From assembly GCA_014529385.2 (NCBI GenBank), contig CM043959.1, forward strand, positions 5,608,466 to 5,670,465: DNA of 62,000 nucleotides, given 5' to 3'. A program made the position numbers and the translations under genes. Shown piece by piece: positions 1-10,786 of the stretch; within the stretch, counting starts at the first letter, position 1, and each line of letters starts with the position of its first letter. This DNA is from Adiantum capillus-veneris (lineage: Eukaryota; Streptophyta; Polypodiopsida; Polypodiales; Pteridaceae). The notes under the pieces were generated by a model. That model had not been told where the DNA came from and did not search any database. It worked only from the letters and a program-made list of their open reading frames with translations.

Positions 1-1500
1 CAGGTCATTGTGTTCTCCTAGAGAATCGCATATTTGTTCAAACACTTCGATATGCTTTCTCACATCCCCGTCTTCACTAAATTTTTGTGTGAGCTTGGCT
101 ATTTGTATTGCCTTACTTCTAGGTTCTCTATCAGGCGTGTTACGCATATTCTCAACAATAGATCGATCGATAGCTTGAGAAAATGTTGTCAAGTCACATA
201 AGTGAGCAGGAACCGTGGGTGGAGGTGCTCTAGAGACTACATGTGGAGTAGGTATTGGCATTGGGCTTGGTGCATAGGAAGCCCTTGGGTTCTACGTTTG
301 GTACGGTGTTGTGCCATGTGGAGGTCCAAAGTTCATATATGTGTGGCCCTAGGCATATCAGACGTCGAATGTGATATGCTAATTCTAGCCGGTATGGTCC
401 CATGGAAATAAGAGCTTGGGTGTTGTGGTTGTGGAGCATAGGTTGTTGAAACAATGGGAGGGGTAGGGGCTACATGAGTGCGATGACCCATAGGTGCATA
501 CGATTGGTACACACTTGTAGGGGCCGTTGTCGGCATTGAGCTACCATGTAGCGGTGCTTTACTAACAAATGAGGTCCATGACGTGTTTCTTGGCATGCCC
601 ATCATTGGGGTAGGCATGGTAGCCATGGTGTCATCAAGGGAAAGATGAGCTAGACTTGGAAAAGTAAAGCTATCACTTGTGGGCTTAGATTGCACTAAGA
701 CCCCTGGAAAAACAACATATTATGGGGGATTCATTGGACTTACCGAGGGAGTCTCCATTTGCGATAAGGTTGGTTGTTTAACCTTCCTTGTATCCAAGAA
801 TCTCATGAGACCCGTTGAAGGCATGTGGATCCCCTTGTTCTGTCTCTCTAGCTCAATAACCCTATGGATGACCTCACAAAATCTTTGTTGTTGATCCTCC
901 ACACTAGTAGCACCCATTGTGGATTGTAGGACATCTAATCATCCCACGTGATAGGTCTACCTGTCTATAGGTCGGTTAGAGTTTTCGTTTGTAGTTTGTA
1001 CTCCCATTTCTCATTTAGGAATGCTCCATCTAGGCTTGAGGTGCTAGGGGTGTCCTTTGAACTAGATGCAATGTGGCTCTCTATGGGTTCACCCTTAGTG
1101 GTCACTAATTCAAGAGCACTCGATTGCTAATTTACTTCCACCCCCCCTCATTTACATCGTTAGCTCCACGTTCGGAGCGAGTGGCTCTACTAAAGGTTTC
1201 CTTCAAGTGGCTAAGAACTCTCGGCCCGGACCGTGGGCCCATGGCATGCATGCCTTAGCTTGAGCGTCAGGATTAGGCATTGAATAACCCTCCATGATGT
1301 CGTAGTCAGAGAAAGAGTCACTAGACGCTATATGTGGGTCCTGAGTGGTACTACCTTGGGTTCCCGCTGAGGGCCTAGAGCCTAAGGTAGAGGAATAATG
1401 AATGCCCGCGTAAACGGATACACTCTTGATGTGATCATCCTCTAGCACACGACCAGAGCATAGGTGCATGTGACCTTAACACTCTAGAGGTGTTGGTGAG
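1..1500 (-). pseudogene. Gag remnant of an LTR retrotransposon
   Basis: Reading the minus strand, positions 200 down to 1 give a capsid-like stretch containing KLTQKFSEDGDVRKHIEVF, the F-G-D-x-x-x-H-x-x-x-F pattern seen at the start of plant Ty3/gypsy Gag capsid domains. Upstream (to about 1470) are Pro/Met/Ser-rich stretches split over several frames (333-695, 720-917, 1203-1469) with stops between them, for example a TAG in the Gag frame near 293. That composition suits the disordered N-terminus of Gag. The frame runs off the window at position 1, so the rest of the element lies to the left. Together with the primer binding site at 2205-2222 and the LTR-like segment to its right, this is the 5' end of a minus-strand element. 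The capsid call rests on about 65 residues; lineage is not resolved. Confidence 0.6.
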
Positions 1501-2204
1501 TGCCTGTGGAGGCTGCTCACCTAGTTTTTTAGATGTTTATAGCCCAAATTTTTTGTTTTTTGGGTCCCTTTTTTTAACCGAGCCACATAATATGGCGTGC
1601 AATAGCTCAAAACAAGCGTCTTGGCTAGAGGGACGTGCCGTGCTTTAGAGCCTCCATTTCAGTTACATACATCCCTCGTAGTCAAATGGGGACTATACGT
1701 AACCGAAACGGGGGCCGCACACGGTTTCGGTGGACTTTTTGGGCCACACACACACACAAAACTTTTTGCCTACTCACCTAACTAACCTAACCTTATCTCT
1801 TCTACAGCTAACTACTTTGCTAACTAAGCTTATCTACTCTACTTACTACTAACTCACAGTACAGCTTCCTACTCTTACTCTTTCACTACCTAACACACTA
1901 ACTACTAGCTGTGCAAATAAAAAATTGTGTAAAAGCAAACATTGACAGAAAACAAGCTATTCACTAACTATGTAAAGACTGTGTGCAAGAAGAAATTGGT
2001 AGAAAACACTCATTCACTACTAACTACTAACTACTAACTGTGCAAATGATAAAAAACTGTGTAAAAGCACACATTGGCAGCAAACAAAGATTATATAGGA
2101 AATTAAAGCTTGCAAAAAATAACTTCTTCTTCTTCCTCTTCCTTCCTAACAGAAACACTCACAGAAGAAGCATAGAGTGCCTCTTGAGCTTAGTGCAGGG
2201 CGAT
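1501..2204 (-). other. Untranslated leader of the left LTR element
   Basis: No credible coding frame. The segment is low in complexity, with many short TAACTAC/CTAACTAA-type tandem motifs between about 1770 and 2045. It lies between the Gag remnant and the primer binding site, so it is best read as the 5' untranslated leader. Confidence 0.5.
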
Positions 2205-2222
2205 TCCCCGACAACGATGCCA
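2205..2222 (-). other. Primer binding site, tRNA-Asp-like
   Basis: The minus strand reads TGGCATCGTTGTCGGGGA. This differs at three places from the intact site of the 16.8 kb element in this window (59721-59738), consistent with decay. It sits four bases inside the candidate LTR boundary, as expected for a primer binding site. Confidence 0.65.
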
Positions 2223-2226
2223 AAAA

Positions 2227-2754
2227 TGTGGGCTTCTGTCGCACGTATCGAAGCAAGGTCCTTGCCTACATTGTGTGCAAGCCACAGGCTCCTCCAAGCA
2301 CGCAACTAGCTTAAACTAATAAGCTCAAAGATGACAGTGGTGTGTCACTCACTGCTCTACGCTTGCTGTCGTGGAGGATTCCTTGCCACGAAGAACAAGG
2401 AGCCGCCGTTGCGCCACGCTCAATCGCTTCACCGCTGTTGTGCGGTCGTCGCAATGCTCGATCACACTCTCTCTCTCTCTCTCTCATACACACACACAAG
2501 GAGATGAAGAAGAAGAAGATGGAGATGGAGCAAGAGCACTCTTCAATTGCACAAATGAAAGAATTAATGATTTTTAGGTTTATGTGACTTTTATATGAGC
2601 TCGCCCCATTCCCACTTGGGTGCCCATACTTAGCCAAATAACCCTTGAATTTTCCTGTCAGAGTGCGTCTCTCATCGGTGATCACTCTTACCCTTTCCTA
2701 TTGGACCGACAAGCCCGGCCCATGACTACTAGAAGTGGACGCTAGTGGTTAACA
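2227..2754 (-). repeat. Candidate 5' LTR of the left element
   Basis: The segment begins TGTGGGC just outside the primer binding site and ends GGTTAACA on the plus strand, giving TG...CA termini and 528 bp. A TC/CA microsatellite lies inside (about 2466-2500). The partner LTR is outside the window, so the outer boundary is a guess based on the TG/CA rule and on the start of unrelated reverse transcriptase sequence at about 2768. Confidence 0.5.
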
Positions 2755-2767
2755 AATAGATATTATA

Positions 2768-3192
2768 CTGGGTAGTGAACCTCCTTGTAGAGTGCCTTAT
2801 CGTGTAAATCCAACTACACACTGGGAGATACAAACTCAAATCATTGACTTGCTTGATCGAGGACTTATCAGACCTGATAGTTCACCTTACAAAGCTCCAA
2901 TACTTCTTGTCAAGAAGAAAAATGGGACTTTTCATATGTGTATTGACTACAGGGCTTTAAACAAGATCACTATCAAGAATAGGTTCCCTATTCCTAGAGT
3001 GGATGATCTATTAGACAAACTGAAAGGGGCAAACATCTTTAGCAAAATTGACCTCAAATCAGGGTATCACCAAGTCAAAATGTTTGATCAAGATGTCTAC
3101 AAACTACTTTCAGAACACAAACGGGACACTATGAATTCCTTGTCATGCCATTTGGTTTGACAAATGCACTAGCCACATTCACATGCATGATG
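2768..3192 (+). pseudogene. Ty3/gypsy (chromovirus-like) reverse transcriptase fragment
   Basis: The translation shows the fingers and palm of a Ty3/gypsy reverse transcriptase: [20 protein letters not shown], then the block around [20 protein letters not shown], then [15 protein letters not shown], which contains the first catalytic Asp. The frame then slips (after about 3105) and continues with [17 protein letters not shown]. The YxDD motif, RNase H and integrase are absent because the sequence changes abruptly before the giant inverted repeat at 3222. Residue choice resembles chromoviruses more than the Tat-like element at 24-31 kb. It may belong to the same family as the integrase fragment at 42524-43480, but nothing links them directly. 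Confidence 0.85.
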
Positions 3193-3510
3193 AACATAAT
3201 TTCCATTGACCATCAAGAAATACCATATTAGGTATTTTGGTAAAAATCTCATATTATGGGAATCTCCAAATCGATCGAATTCATGTAATTTGGGAATTTT
3301 CCACTTAAAGTGGGAAAAATTGAGGTGTGTGGCTAGTAAATAAAGTGAAAATCTCATAGGATTGTGGTGTTGATAAACACCAAAAGTCAAGAGGATGTAC
3401 AACACATGGATTTGAATAATAACTATAAATTACATAAAACAAAGGAAGATACAAAAAAGATTTTGTTTACAAATTGACTAGTATAGTCACAATAGAAGCT
3501 CCACATAATT

Positions 3511-6500
3511 CTACTCCACATTTGATACCATATCTGAACTTTGATCCAAGTGTGGCTGATGTGCACGAGTGAGGCCTTCTTTGGCTTTTAGAGCATGTCT
3601 TTCTGGAATCTTTATTCTAGAAAATGGTCCTTCTTTGTTGGGTCTCCAGGACCAAACAATTGCATCTATAGTTTCCCACACTTGTGGGTCCTTATAGTTG
3701 ACAGCCCAATAACCCTTCCAACAATTACTGTAAGCTTGAGTATCTGTCATCCCACTTTTTCTCGCGCAAGGTGCCCAATATTGAATCAAGAGTTTTCTGT
3801 AGTTTGGTGATGTAGGCTCATTATCAATGTCAGATAAAGCCATTGCAAGCCACACTGGATAGATTTCTGTGTCACTCGGAACAAGCATAAGAAAGTCACC
3901 TTGGTGCACATCAGACATAGGGTCAAACTCTTCCCTTGGCCTATCTCGTTGAGGCCCACAAAAATGATCGTTCAACTCTTCAAGGCCTAGGAATCTTTCT
4001 GCTCCTTGTTGCAAATTCATTGTAGTGCTTTGTAGATGAGAATATTCTTGAGTTTTTGGCCAAAACATTTCATACAAGACTCCCTCTGATATGATTGCTT
4101 TTCCAATCTCTTCAATTACCTTACTCCAATAATCTATCACGGGTCTATAATATCGCGGAATACTTGAACCATTCCCTAAATTTTTCCAAAATTTTATATA
4201 GTTCTTTAGCCCCAAAATGACTTCTTCGTGGGCCTTGACATACTCCGCCATTTGTACTAGAGGTGGATCTCCATGTGGTAACATTGGCTTGCCTTCTGTG
4301 TCTGTTTTCCAAAGGCGAATACTTCCACTCCAACTTGATACACCTACATGTGCCTTATATTGCATCATTGGTGTCTCATCCTGCATAAAGAACCTGAACT
4401 GAAGCGGTTTGGAATGTCCAACAAGTATGTCTTGTCCATCACAAAGATAGCCATCACAATATTGCTTGAAATCAGGGATCTTTGTGAGAAAAAATGGAGC
4501 TGGAGATGAAGATGAGCTGTTTCGTAATGTATCCATCAAATGTGGCAAAGTATAGGTTTGTGTAACTCTCAACTTCTCTGAAAACCTACTAAACATGGCA
4601 TCTATGTCCTCATGTGTATGCCCAACCATTAAAAATCCCAGCTGGATGGTTTTGAAAACACCCCTTGCAACAAGCATTGACAAATAGGCAAATAAGTATC
4701 GATTTTTGTTTTCCCCTGCACAATTATCCAATTGTAGCAACAAGTTCTCTGGCAATCTGCGAAATGTTGACCCCAATTCCTCTTCTGCAATTTCTGACGA
4801 CTGCACAATGGGCTCTTTTCCATCACTCAAGTTATGGTAGTCCAAAGCATCCCTTGAGTTCAAAGCATGTAGTAGTGAAATATTGCTCCTTGGAAGTCCA
4901 TTTGTTACTAGATCACCAAGAGGATGCTTATCTATCCTCTCGAGGTTATGTAAACAATTAGCAATTGAGCCAATTGTAAGATTTGGATCAGCTGGCCACA
5001 AACCATTCAAGACAAAGTGTCCGTAATGACCTTCTCCATGTCCATGAGTGATCATGCCAATCAATGCCACCTGCAGATTATATCCTGAATCCACACCCTT
5101 GGGAACAATGCGTAATCTAGGAATGGCAGTCTTCTTTTGATCCATCTTATCATGGATTATGCATACATATTTTTGTGGTTGAGTTTCTGAATACGTGCGC
5201 CATGCATAATATAGGCTTCTGCAACTCTTTTGTTGTGCCATGTGAACTTCTCTCTCCCTCAAGAGAAGAGCTCTCTCTTCAAGAGAAGGTTTAGCTTCTA
5301 ACCTTGCCTTGATTGAGCTACAAATATTGCACTTAGAGAACTCACTCGTCTTTGTTAAAGTGACATGTGGGTACTCTTTGTTCCAAATTCTACCAAAAGA
5401 AGATTGGGATAGCTTCTTCTCATAGCCCATTTGGTCAAGTGTCGTGTTGATTTCACATAAAATATCCACTTGTTTGTATGTTGATGGAATCACCAATTGA
5501 GTCTCTCTTGAGCCATCTAGCAGTGTTCTACTTCTATGTGGCATCTTCTCAGAGTTATTTTCCACAAACTCGTTTAGTAGTGCTCTTGCTAAACTAGTAT
5601 GTTGAAGTCCCCTTCTCAATGTACATGTGTTCCCATGTATATATTGGCGCACACCATTTTCAAAGTTCTCCTTGTATCGATAAAATGATGTCTTTGGTAT
5701 TCCATGTAGCTCATACCATGCTCTACAACAAACAATAGAGCCATTTAGCCTGAATTGGTATCGTGACTTCTCATCTTTCTGATAACATATAGAAAGAACA
5801 TCATAAACATAATTAGTGCGTGATTTTTGAGACTCTCCCCAAAATTGTTGTCGTAACCTTGTCACCATATCACGATCTGCAAATTGGCAGCATTTTTGTG
5901 CACAACAATCAATGCATGATACCCTTTGAATTGATTTGTTTGAAAGGTAAAAAGTCGAAGCTGGTGCTGCTTTTGATTTTTGAGTCCTGTTCATGAAAGT
6001 GTATCGTCTCTTCCTTGACAACTGGACAACATTACTCCCATCAAGTTTTTTTCCAACATTGCCATCGTTGGATACATCCTCATATGTAGCATGCATGCCA
6101 TCAACATGAACAAAGCGTTGTAATGGGCTCCCATTCAACATTGTTGTCTGCTTGATGGGCCACTTTAGCAAAGTGATGCTACCCACTTCAACCACATCAT
6201 GAATGCTTGCATTTTCTCTTTCAATACCCACACCCACACAATCAGGACCAAGTTCCTGAAAGTTGACATAATCATGTGGAAATACATATAAGATGGTCCC
6301 TTCATTCATGGTTTGCATCATTGTGTCATCTTTTAAAAGGACCCTCTGATTTCTCCAAGACTCTCGAATCATTGCTTCAAATTCTGGGCTTGTCATAGGT
6401 ATTGCATCTGTAACTAGAGGATCAGAATGATCATGTTCTTCATCACCATTGTAGCTTTCGTGTGGATCAATTAAGTTCCCATTTAATACAAAAGATTGCA

Positions 6501-6738
6501 AAAGAAGCTTTGACCATCGAACAGCACTCCATAATGAGCCTTGGAGAGATGAAGTATCCATTGTAGGAAAAGGTAGGACCACATCCTTCAAGCATTCCTC
6601 CACTAGTATGGAGACATTTCCCAGCCCTATCTTTGTACCACCACAAGTGGAATCTGGATCTGTTCTACACACACAACCAATACCAACGATTTCATTGTCA
6701 AGTATCATATGTACTTTCTCCCCAGATTCGAAGTCCAT
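3511..6738 (-). CDS. DUF7869-like protein with RNase H/DDE-like core, putative transposase (left-arm copy, intact)
   Basis: An open frame of 1075 codons. Features in order: two Cys pairs around SCIDCCAQKCCQFADRDM (about residue 275-292); a block with CCRAWYELHGIPKTSFYRY (about 340); CNICSSIK (about 470); IIHDKMDQKKT (about 525) with a candidate first catalytic Asp; LLLQLDNCAGENKNRYLF (about 660) with a candidate second Asp; and VGHTHEDIDAMFSRFSEKL (about 700) with a candidate third acidic residue. This order matches the DUF7869 family as I remember it: repeated, transposon-like proteins in plants and animals with an RNase H-like fold. A transposase role is inference. The gene reads outward from the palindrome. 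A splice-acceptor-like sequence directly precedes the ATG, so an upstream exon may exist and the true N-terminus may be longer. It is far less damaged than the retroelements around it. Confidence 0.75.
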   Translation of the reverse strand: MDFESGEKVHMILDNEIVGIGCVCRTDPDSTCGGTKIGLGNVSILVEECLKDVVLPFPTMDTSSLQGSLWSAVRWSKLLLQSFVLNGNLIDPHESYNGDEEHDHSDPLVTDAIPMTSPEFEAMIRESWRNQRVLLKDDTMMQTMNEGTILYVFPHDYVNFQELGPDCVGVGIERENASIHDVVEVGSITLLKWPIKQTTMLNGSPLQRFVHVDGMHATYEDVSNDGNVGKKLDGSNVVQLSRKRRYTFMNRTQKSKAAPASTFYLSNKSIQRVSCIDCCAQKCCQFADRDMVTRLRQQFWGESQKSRTNYVYDVLSICYQKDEKSRYQFRLNGSIVCCRAWYELHGIPKTSFYRYKENFENGVRQYIHGNTCTLRRGLQHTSLARALLNEFVENNSEKMPHRSRTLLDGSRETQLVIPSTYKQVDILCEINTTLDQMGYEKKLSQSSFGRIWNKEYPHVTLTKTSEFSKCNICSSIKARLEAKPSLEERALLLREREVHMAQQKSCRSLYYAWRTYSETQPQKYVCIIHDKMDQKKTAIPRLRIVPKGVDSGYNLQVALIGMITHGHGEGHYGHFVLNGLWPADPNLTIGSIANCLHNLERIDKHPLGDLVTNGLPRSNISLLHALNSRDALDYHNLSDGKEPIVQSSEIAEEELGSTFRRLPENLLLQLDNCAGENKNRYLFAYLSMLVARGVFKTIQLGFLMVGHTHEDIDAMFSRFSEKLRVTQTYTLPHLMDTLRNSSSSSPAPFFLTKIPDFKQYCDGYLCDGQDILVGHSKPLQFRFFMQDETPMMQYKAHVGVSSWSGSIRLWKTDTEGKPMLPHGDPPLVQMAEYVKAHEEVILGLKNYIKFWKNLGNGSSIPRYYRPVIDYWSKVIEEIGKAIISEGVLYEMFWPKTQEYSHLQSTTMNLQQGAERFLGLEELNDHFCGPQRDRPREEFDPMSDVHQGDFLMLVPSDTEIYPVWLAMALSDIDNEPTSPNYRKLLIQYWAPCARKSGMTDTQAYSNCWKGYWAVNYKDPQVWETIDAIVWSWRPNKEGPFSRIKIPERHALKAKEGLTRAHQPHLDQSSDMVSNVE

Positions 6739-6755
6739 CCTGTAAGTAAAAAGAT
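6739..6755 (-). other. Putative 3' splice site before the left-arm gene
   Basis: On the minus strand the bases before the ATG read CTTTTTACTTACAG/G, a pyrimidine-rich tract ending in CAG. The same sequence precedes the right-arm copy (19588-19603). No donor could be identified within the upstream array. Confidence 0.45.
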
Positions 6756-6839
6756 TACATTGTTAAATCCATAGTTATAGAAAAATACTCTTCAAACCAA
6801 AAATCATGCTACAACATGAAAAAGGTTTGCATAGGTTGG

Positions 6840-8760
6840 ACAAGTGGTGAACCTTGAGACCAAATCCTCCTTGCTATATTAATGGAAGCAAGGTTGGACA
6901 AGTGGTGGACCTTGAAACCAAAGCCTCTTTGCTATATGAGAGCATAGGTTGGACAAGTGGTGGGCCTAGTTGTAATACCCACTGCCACCTATCAACTACT
7001 ATAGGACTATGCTTTCCAATGTCCAAGTATCCCTTGAGTCTTTCAAGGTTGAACACGTGGTGGACCTTGAAACAAAAATCCCCTTTCTATATCAGAGCAT
7101 AGCTTGGACAAGTGGTGGACCTAGTTATAATGCCCAATATCCAAGGTGAAATACCTTAGGACTTTGCTACCTTGCTTGCCAATGTTTACGTAGCCCCTCA
7201 TTTCTTTAATGGAAGTAAGGTTGGACAAGTGGTGGACCTTGAAACCAAAGCCTCTTTGCTATATAAGAGCATAGGTTGGACCTAGTTTTAATACCCACTG
7301 CCACCTATCAACTACTATAAGACTATGCTTTCCAATGTCCAAGTATCCCTTGAGTCTTTCAAGGTTGAACACGTGGTGGACCTTGAAACAAAAATCCCCT
7401 TTCTATATTAGAAAGGTTGAACACATGGTGGACCTTGAAACAAAAATCCCCTTTCTTTATCAGAGCATAGCTTGGACAAGTGGTGGACCTAGTTATAATG
7501 CCCAATATCCAAGGTGAAATACCTTAGGACTTTGCTACCTTGCTTGCCAATGTTTACGTAGCCCCTCATTTCTTTAATGGAAGTAAGGTTGGACAAGTGG
7601 TGGACCTTGAAACCAAAGCCTCTTTGCTATATAAGAGCATAGGTTGGACCTAGTTTTAATACCCACTGCCACCTATCAACTACTATAAGACTATGCTTTC
7701 CAATGTCCAAGTATCCCTTGAGTCTTTCAAGGTTGAACACGTGGTGGACCTTGAAACAAAAATCCCCTTTCTATATTAGAAAGGTTGAACACATGGTGGA
7801 CCTTTAAACGAAAATCCCCTTTCTTTATCAGAGCATAGCTTGGACAAGTGGTGGACCTAGTTATAATGCCCAATATCCAAGGTGAAACACCTTAGAACCT
7901 TGCTACCTTGCTTGCCAATGTTTACGTAGCCCCTCATTTCTTTAATGGAAGCAAGGTTGGACAAGTGGTGGACCTTGAAAGCAAAGCCTCTTTGCTATAT
8001 GAGAGCATAGGTTGGACCTAGTTGTAATACCCACTGCCACCTATCAACTACTATAGGACTATGCTTTCCAATGTCCAAGTATCCCTTGAGTCTTGCAAGG
8101 TTGAACACGTGGTGGACCTTGAAACCAAAATCCCCTTTCCATATCAGAGCATAGCTTGGACAAGTGGTGGACCTAGTTATAAAGCCCCTCCTTTCTTTAA
8201 TGGAAGAAAGGTTGGAAAAGTGGTGAATCTTGAAACCCAAACCCTTTGGCTATATATAGAGGATATCTTGGACAAGTGGTGGGCTTAGTTGTAGTATCCA
8301 ATGTCCAAGGTCCAAGGTGAACTATGTAAAGACCTTACTTCCAAAAACAGAGTCGTACAAGTGGTTCTCCTTGAAACCAAAACCTCCTTAGTGTATTAGA
8401 ACATAGCTTGGAGAAGTGGTGGACTTAGTTGTAATGGTGAATGTCCAAAGCAAACTATTATAGGACCTTGCTTCCCAAATCAAGTTTGGACAAGTGGTGG
8501 ATCTTGAAACCAAAACCCCCTTACTCTATTAGAGCATAGCTTAGATAAGTGGTGGACCTAGCTGCCATGGAAAATGTTCAATCTGAACTGCTGCAAGACC
8601 TTGCTATTAAATGTCTAAGTAGAGCTAGCTTCTTTAATGGAATCAAGGTTGGGAAAGTGGTGCATCTTGAAACCAAAAGCCCTTTATTGTATTAGAGCAT
8701 AGCTTGGACAAGTGAGGGACCTAGTTTTAATGTGTGATGTCCAAAGAAAAGTATTACAAG
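6840..8760. repeat. Array A of short-core repeats, left arm
   Basis: The core TTGGACAAGTGGTGGACCTT and close variants recur every 60-130 bases (for example near 6896, 7103, 7224, 7471, 7839 and 8155). A sister core reads GAACACGTGGTGGACCTT and contains CACGTG. The cores lie within a larger unit: AGCTTGGACAAGTGG followed by CTAGTTATAATGCCCAATAT starts at 7101, 7469 and 7837, a period of 368 bases. Units decay toward 8760. Short open frames here are repeats of the same peptide and are not genes. The array is directly upstream of the outward-reading gene. Confidence 0.9.
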
Positions 8761-10020
8761 ACCTTGCTTTCCAATATTTGAATTGGTCAAGTGGTTAAAA
8801 CTAAGTATAAAACTTTGACCATTTTCTTCTCGAATTGCCAAAAAGCTAGTTTTAGACACCCCTAAATGAAAATGGTTTAGGGTGGCCTTAAACAATGTTT
8901 TTTCAAAGACTTGAACAAAAGGGTTGTCGAAGAGTAATGACAATTTATTGTGGCTTGAAGTGCCTGAGTATGTGAAAACAAGCCTAGGTTTTCCACGAGG
9001 CAAAAGGTGACATAATAAGAACATTGGAAAGTTAGGATTGACCATGTGGCCTAAACTTTGGCAAGTGAAGTGGTGGCCAAGTTTTGTGGCACAGTGTGCA
9101 CTTGGTCCTATATGTGTTGACCACTTGGCTAAATCTAGGACCATAAGGCCAAACCTTTGGCACCTTAAATATAGTATGGGACATAATCTAGAACTGCTAT
9201 AGTAAATTAGTAGTATAGCTAATATGTTAATATTTGTATTATATTTAAGTATATGCTAATATAATTTATGTTCAAAATTTCACTAATGAAGAATGTTCCC
9301 ATTTAGCACTCCAGATGCGGGGTCTTAGGGCAATGCCACAATGGGGTGACAAGGCAGCGCTTCCACGTGAGGTTTGGGGGTAGCGCTCTTGATGGGGATG
9401 TGGAATATAGCGCTCTCGATGGCGGGGCTTGGGAGGTTGATTTTGGGATATTGTTCTGGGCGGGGTCCGGGGCAGCGTTATGCATGTTTTTCATATTTTC
9501 AACCATGATTTCTTTAATTTTGGCCGTGTGAATTGGTTAATTTTTTATATTGCTTTTGTTTTTTTTAATCCTATGATAAAACATGGACTTGTAGCATACG
9601 TGGCATTCTAATAAACCCTATCAAGATTAGGCACACAGAGAGCGCACGAGAAACGCACACAGAGAAAGCAGGCGAGCAGCAAAAACACAGAAAGCGCACA
9701 CGGATCGCACACAGTTGGAGTATACGCGCGCGTAGAGGAGCAAGCTCGGCATCGTACACAACACACAGGTGGAGTGCACAGGATTGAAAGTTCGCGCACA
9801 AGACAAAGAAACAGCAGCGTACACAACGCTTTCCAGAAGGGCAGGATCGGGCAGTCTTCTCAGGAGACATTGCACACCTCACGAATAGAGAAAAAACAGG
9901 TATTTCTCTCTCTCTCACTCTCTGTCTTTCTCCATATAGAGAAGATGGTTCTCTGTAACTCTTCTTGCACACACACTCTCTCGTCAAAAGACAGAGATAC
10001 ATAGTTTATTAGTATCCCCG
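8761..10020. other. Non-coding block between the arrays, left arm
   Basis: 8761-9300 shows no repeat core and no convincing gene. 9310-9490 is GC-rich with several GCGCT motifs and a CACGTG. 9600-9800 is rich in GCACAC/GCGCAC. 9900-9990 carries TC-rich runs. Short open frames on both strands have low-complexity, Cys/Ser-rich translations and are not supported as genes. The block is mirrored at about 16270-17620. Confidence 0.6.
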
Positions 10021-10290
10021 CACACATACACATATTCCCACACATCGTCTTCCTCTCTTCCACATACATAACCACAGTGAAATCTGTTATCTTGCTGTCT
10101 CTCTCTTGAAAATACATGCACATATTCCCACACATCGTCTTCCTCACTTCCACATACATAACCACAATGAAATCTGTTATCTTGTTGTCTCTCTCTTGAA
10201 AATACGTGCACATATTCCCATACATCGTCTTCCTCTCTTCCACATACATAAACACAGTGAAATCTGTTATCTTTCTCTCTCCTCTCTCTA
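10021..10290. repeat. 90-bp tandem repeat, three copies (left arm)
   Basis: CATATTCCCACACATCGTCT recurs at about 10031, 10121 and 10211 (the last with one change), each followed by the same CTTCC...CATACATAA...GAAATCTGTTATCTT block, giving a period of 90 bases. A pure (TC)n/(TCTA)n tract follows to about 10335. The mirror copy is at about 15995-16265. Confidence 0.9.
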
Positions 10291-10786
10291 AAAAACAGTT
10301 ATTTATCTCTCTCTCTCTCTCTATCTATCTATCTCTGTATTTGCTATCTCTCTCTTGAAAATACATGCTCATGTATGTGTGCGTCTGTGTTATCTATGTG
10401 TATGTATGTATATTTGTGTTATTTCATTGTAATACTCATACATAATGCAGATACACAATTACACTTAATTACGATATGCACACATAGTATATATACATAC
10501 ATAAATATCACAAATAACTAACACATTGTAATACTAGTAAAATTGAATGGAAGACTTACTTGCGTGATCTGTTAAAGTCGATTCTTGTAGCGAGTTCTGG
10601 ATGTATACTGAGCTGATTTTCCTCTAATCCATTTGTAGATATGATTGTAACTTCTGTTTCTCAAAAATAGTAGTGTTGTTTAGTGATACACCTAATGGAC
10701 ATAAATGGTTTAAACTAGGACATGTAGACCAAAAATACGTGTATTTCTTTGGATGAATATATACACTTTTTGGTGACCCTTACCAC
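10291..10786. other. AT-rich non-coding segment
   Basis: Simple TC/TG/TA-rich sequence with short CATACATA motifs (10360-10520) and no gene-like frame. The repeat core returns at 10787 with ACCACAAGTGGTGGACCTT. Confidence 0.6.

Noticed and set aside
2342-2685. Overlapping frames in the left LTR
   Set aside because: They run through TC/CA simple sequence on both strands and lie in a candidate LTR.
9571-10004. Cys/Ser-rich frames around the GCACAC-rich block (and mirror frames at 16283-16714) that could look like small secreted peptides
   Set aside because: They overlap on both strands, have low-complexity composition and follow the simple repeat. Nothing conserved was seen.
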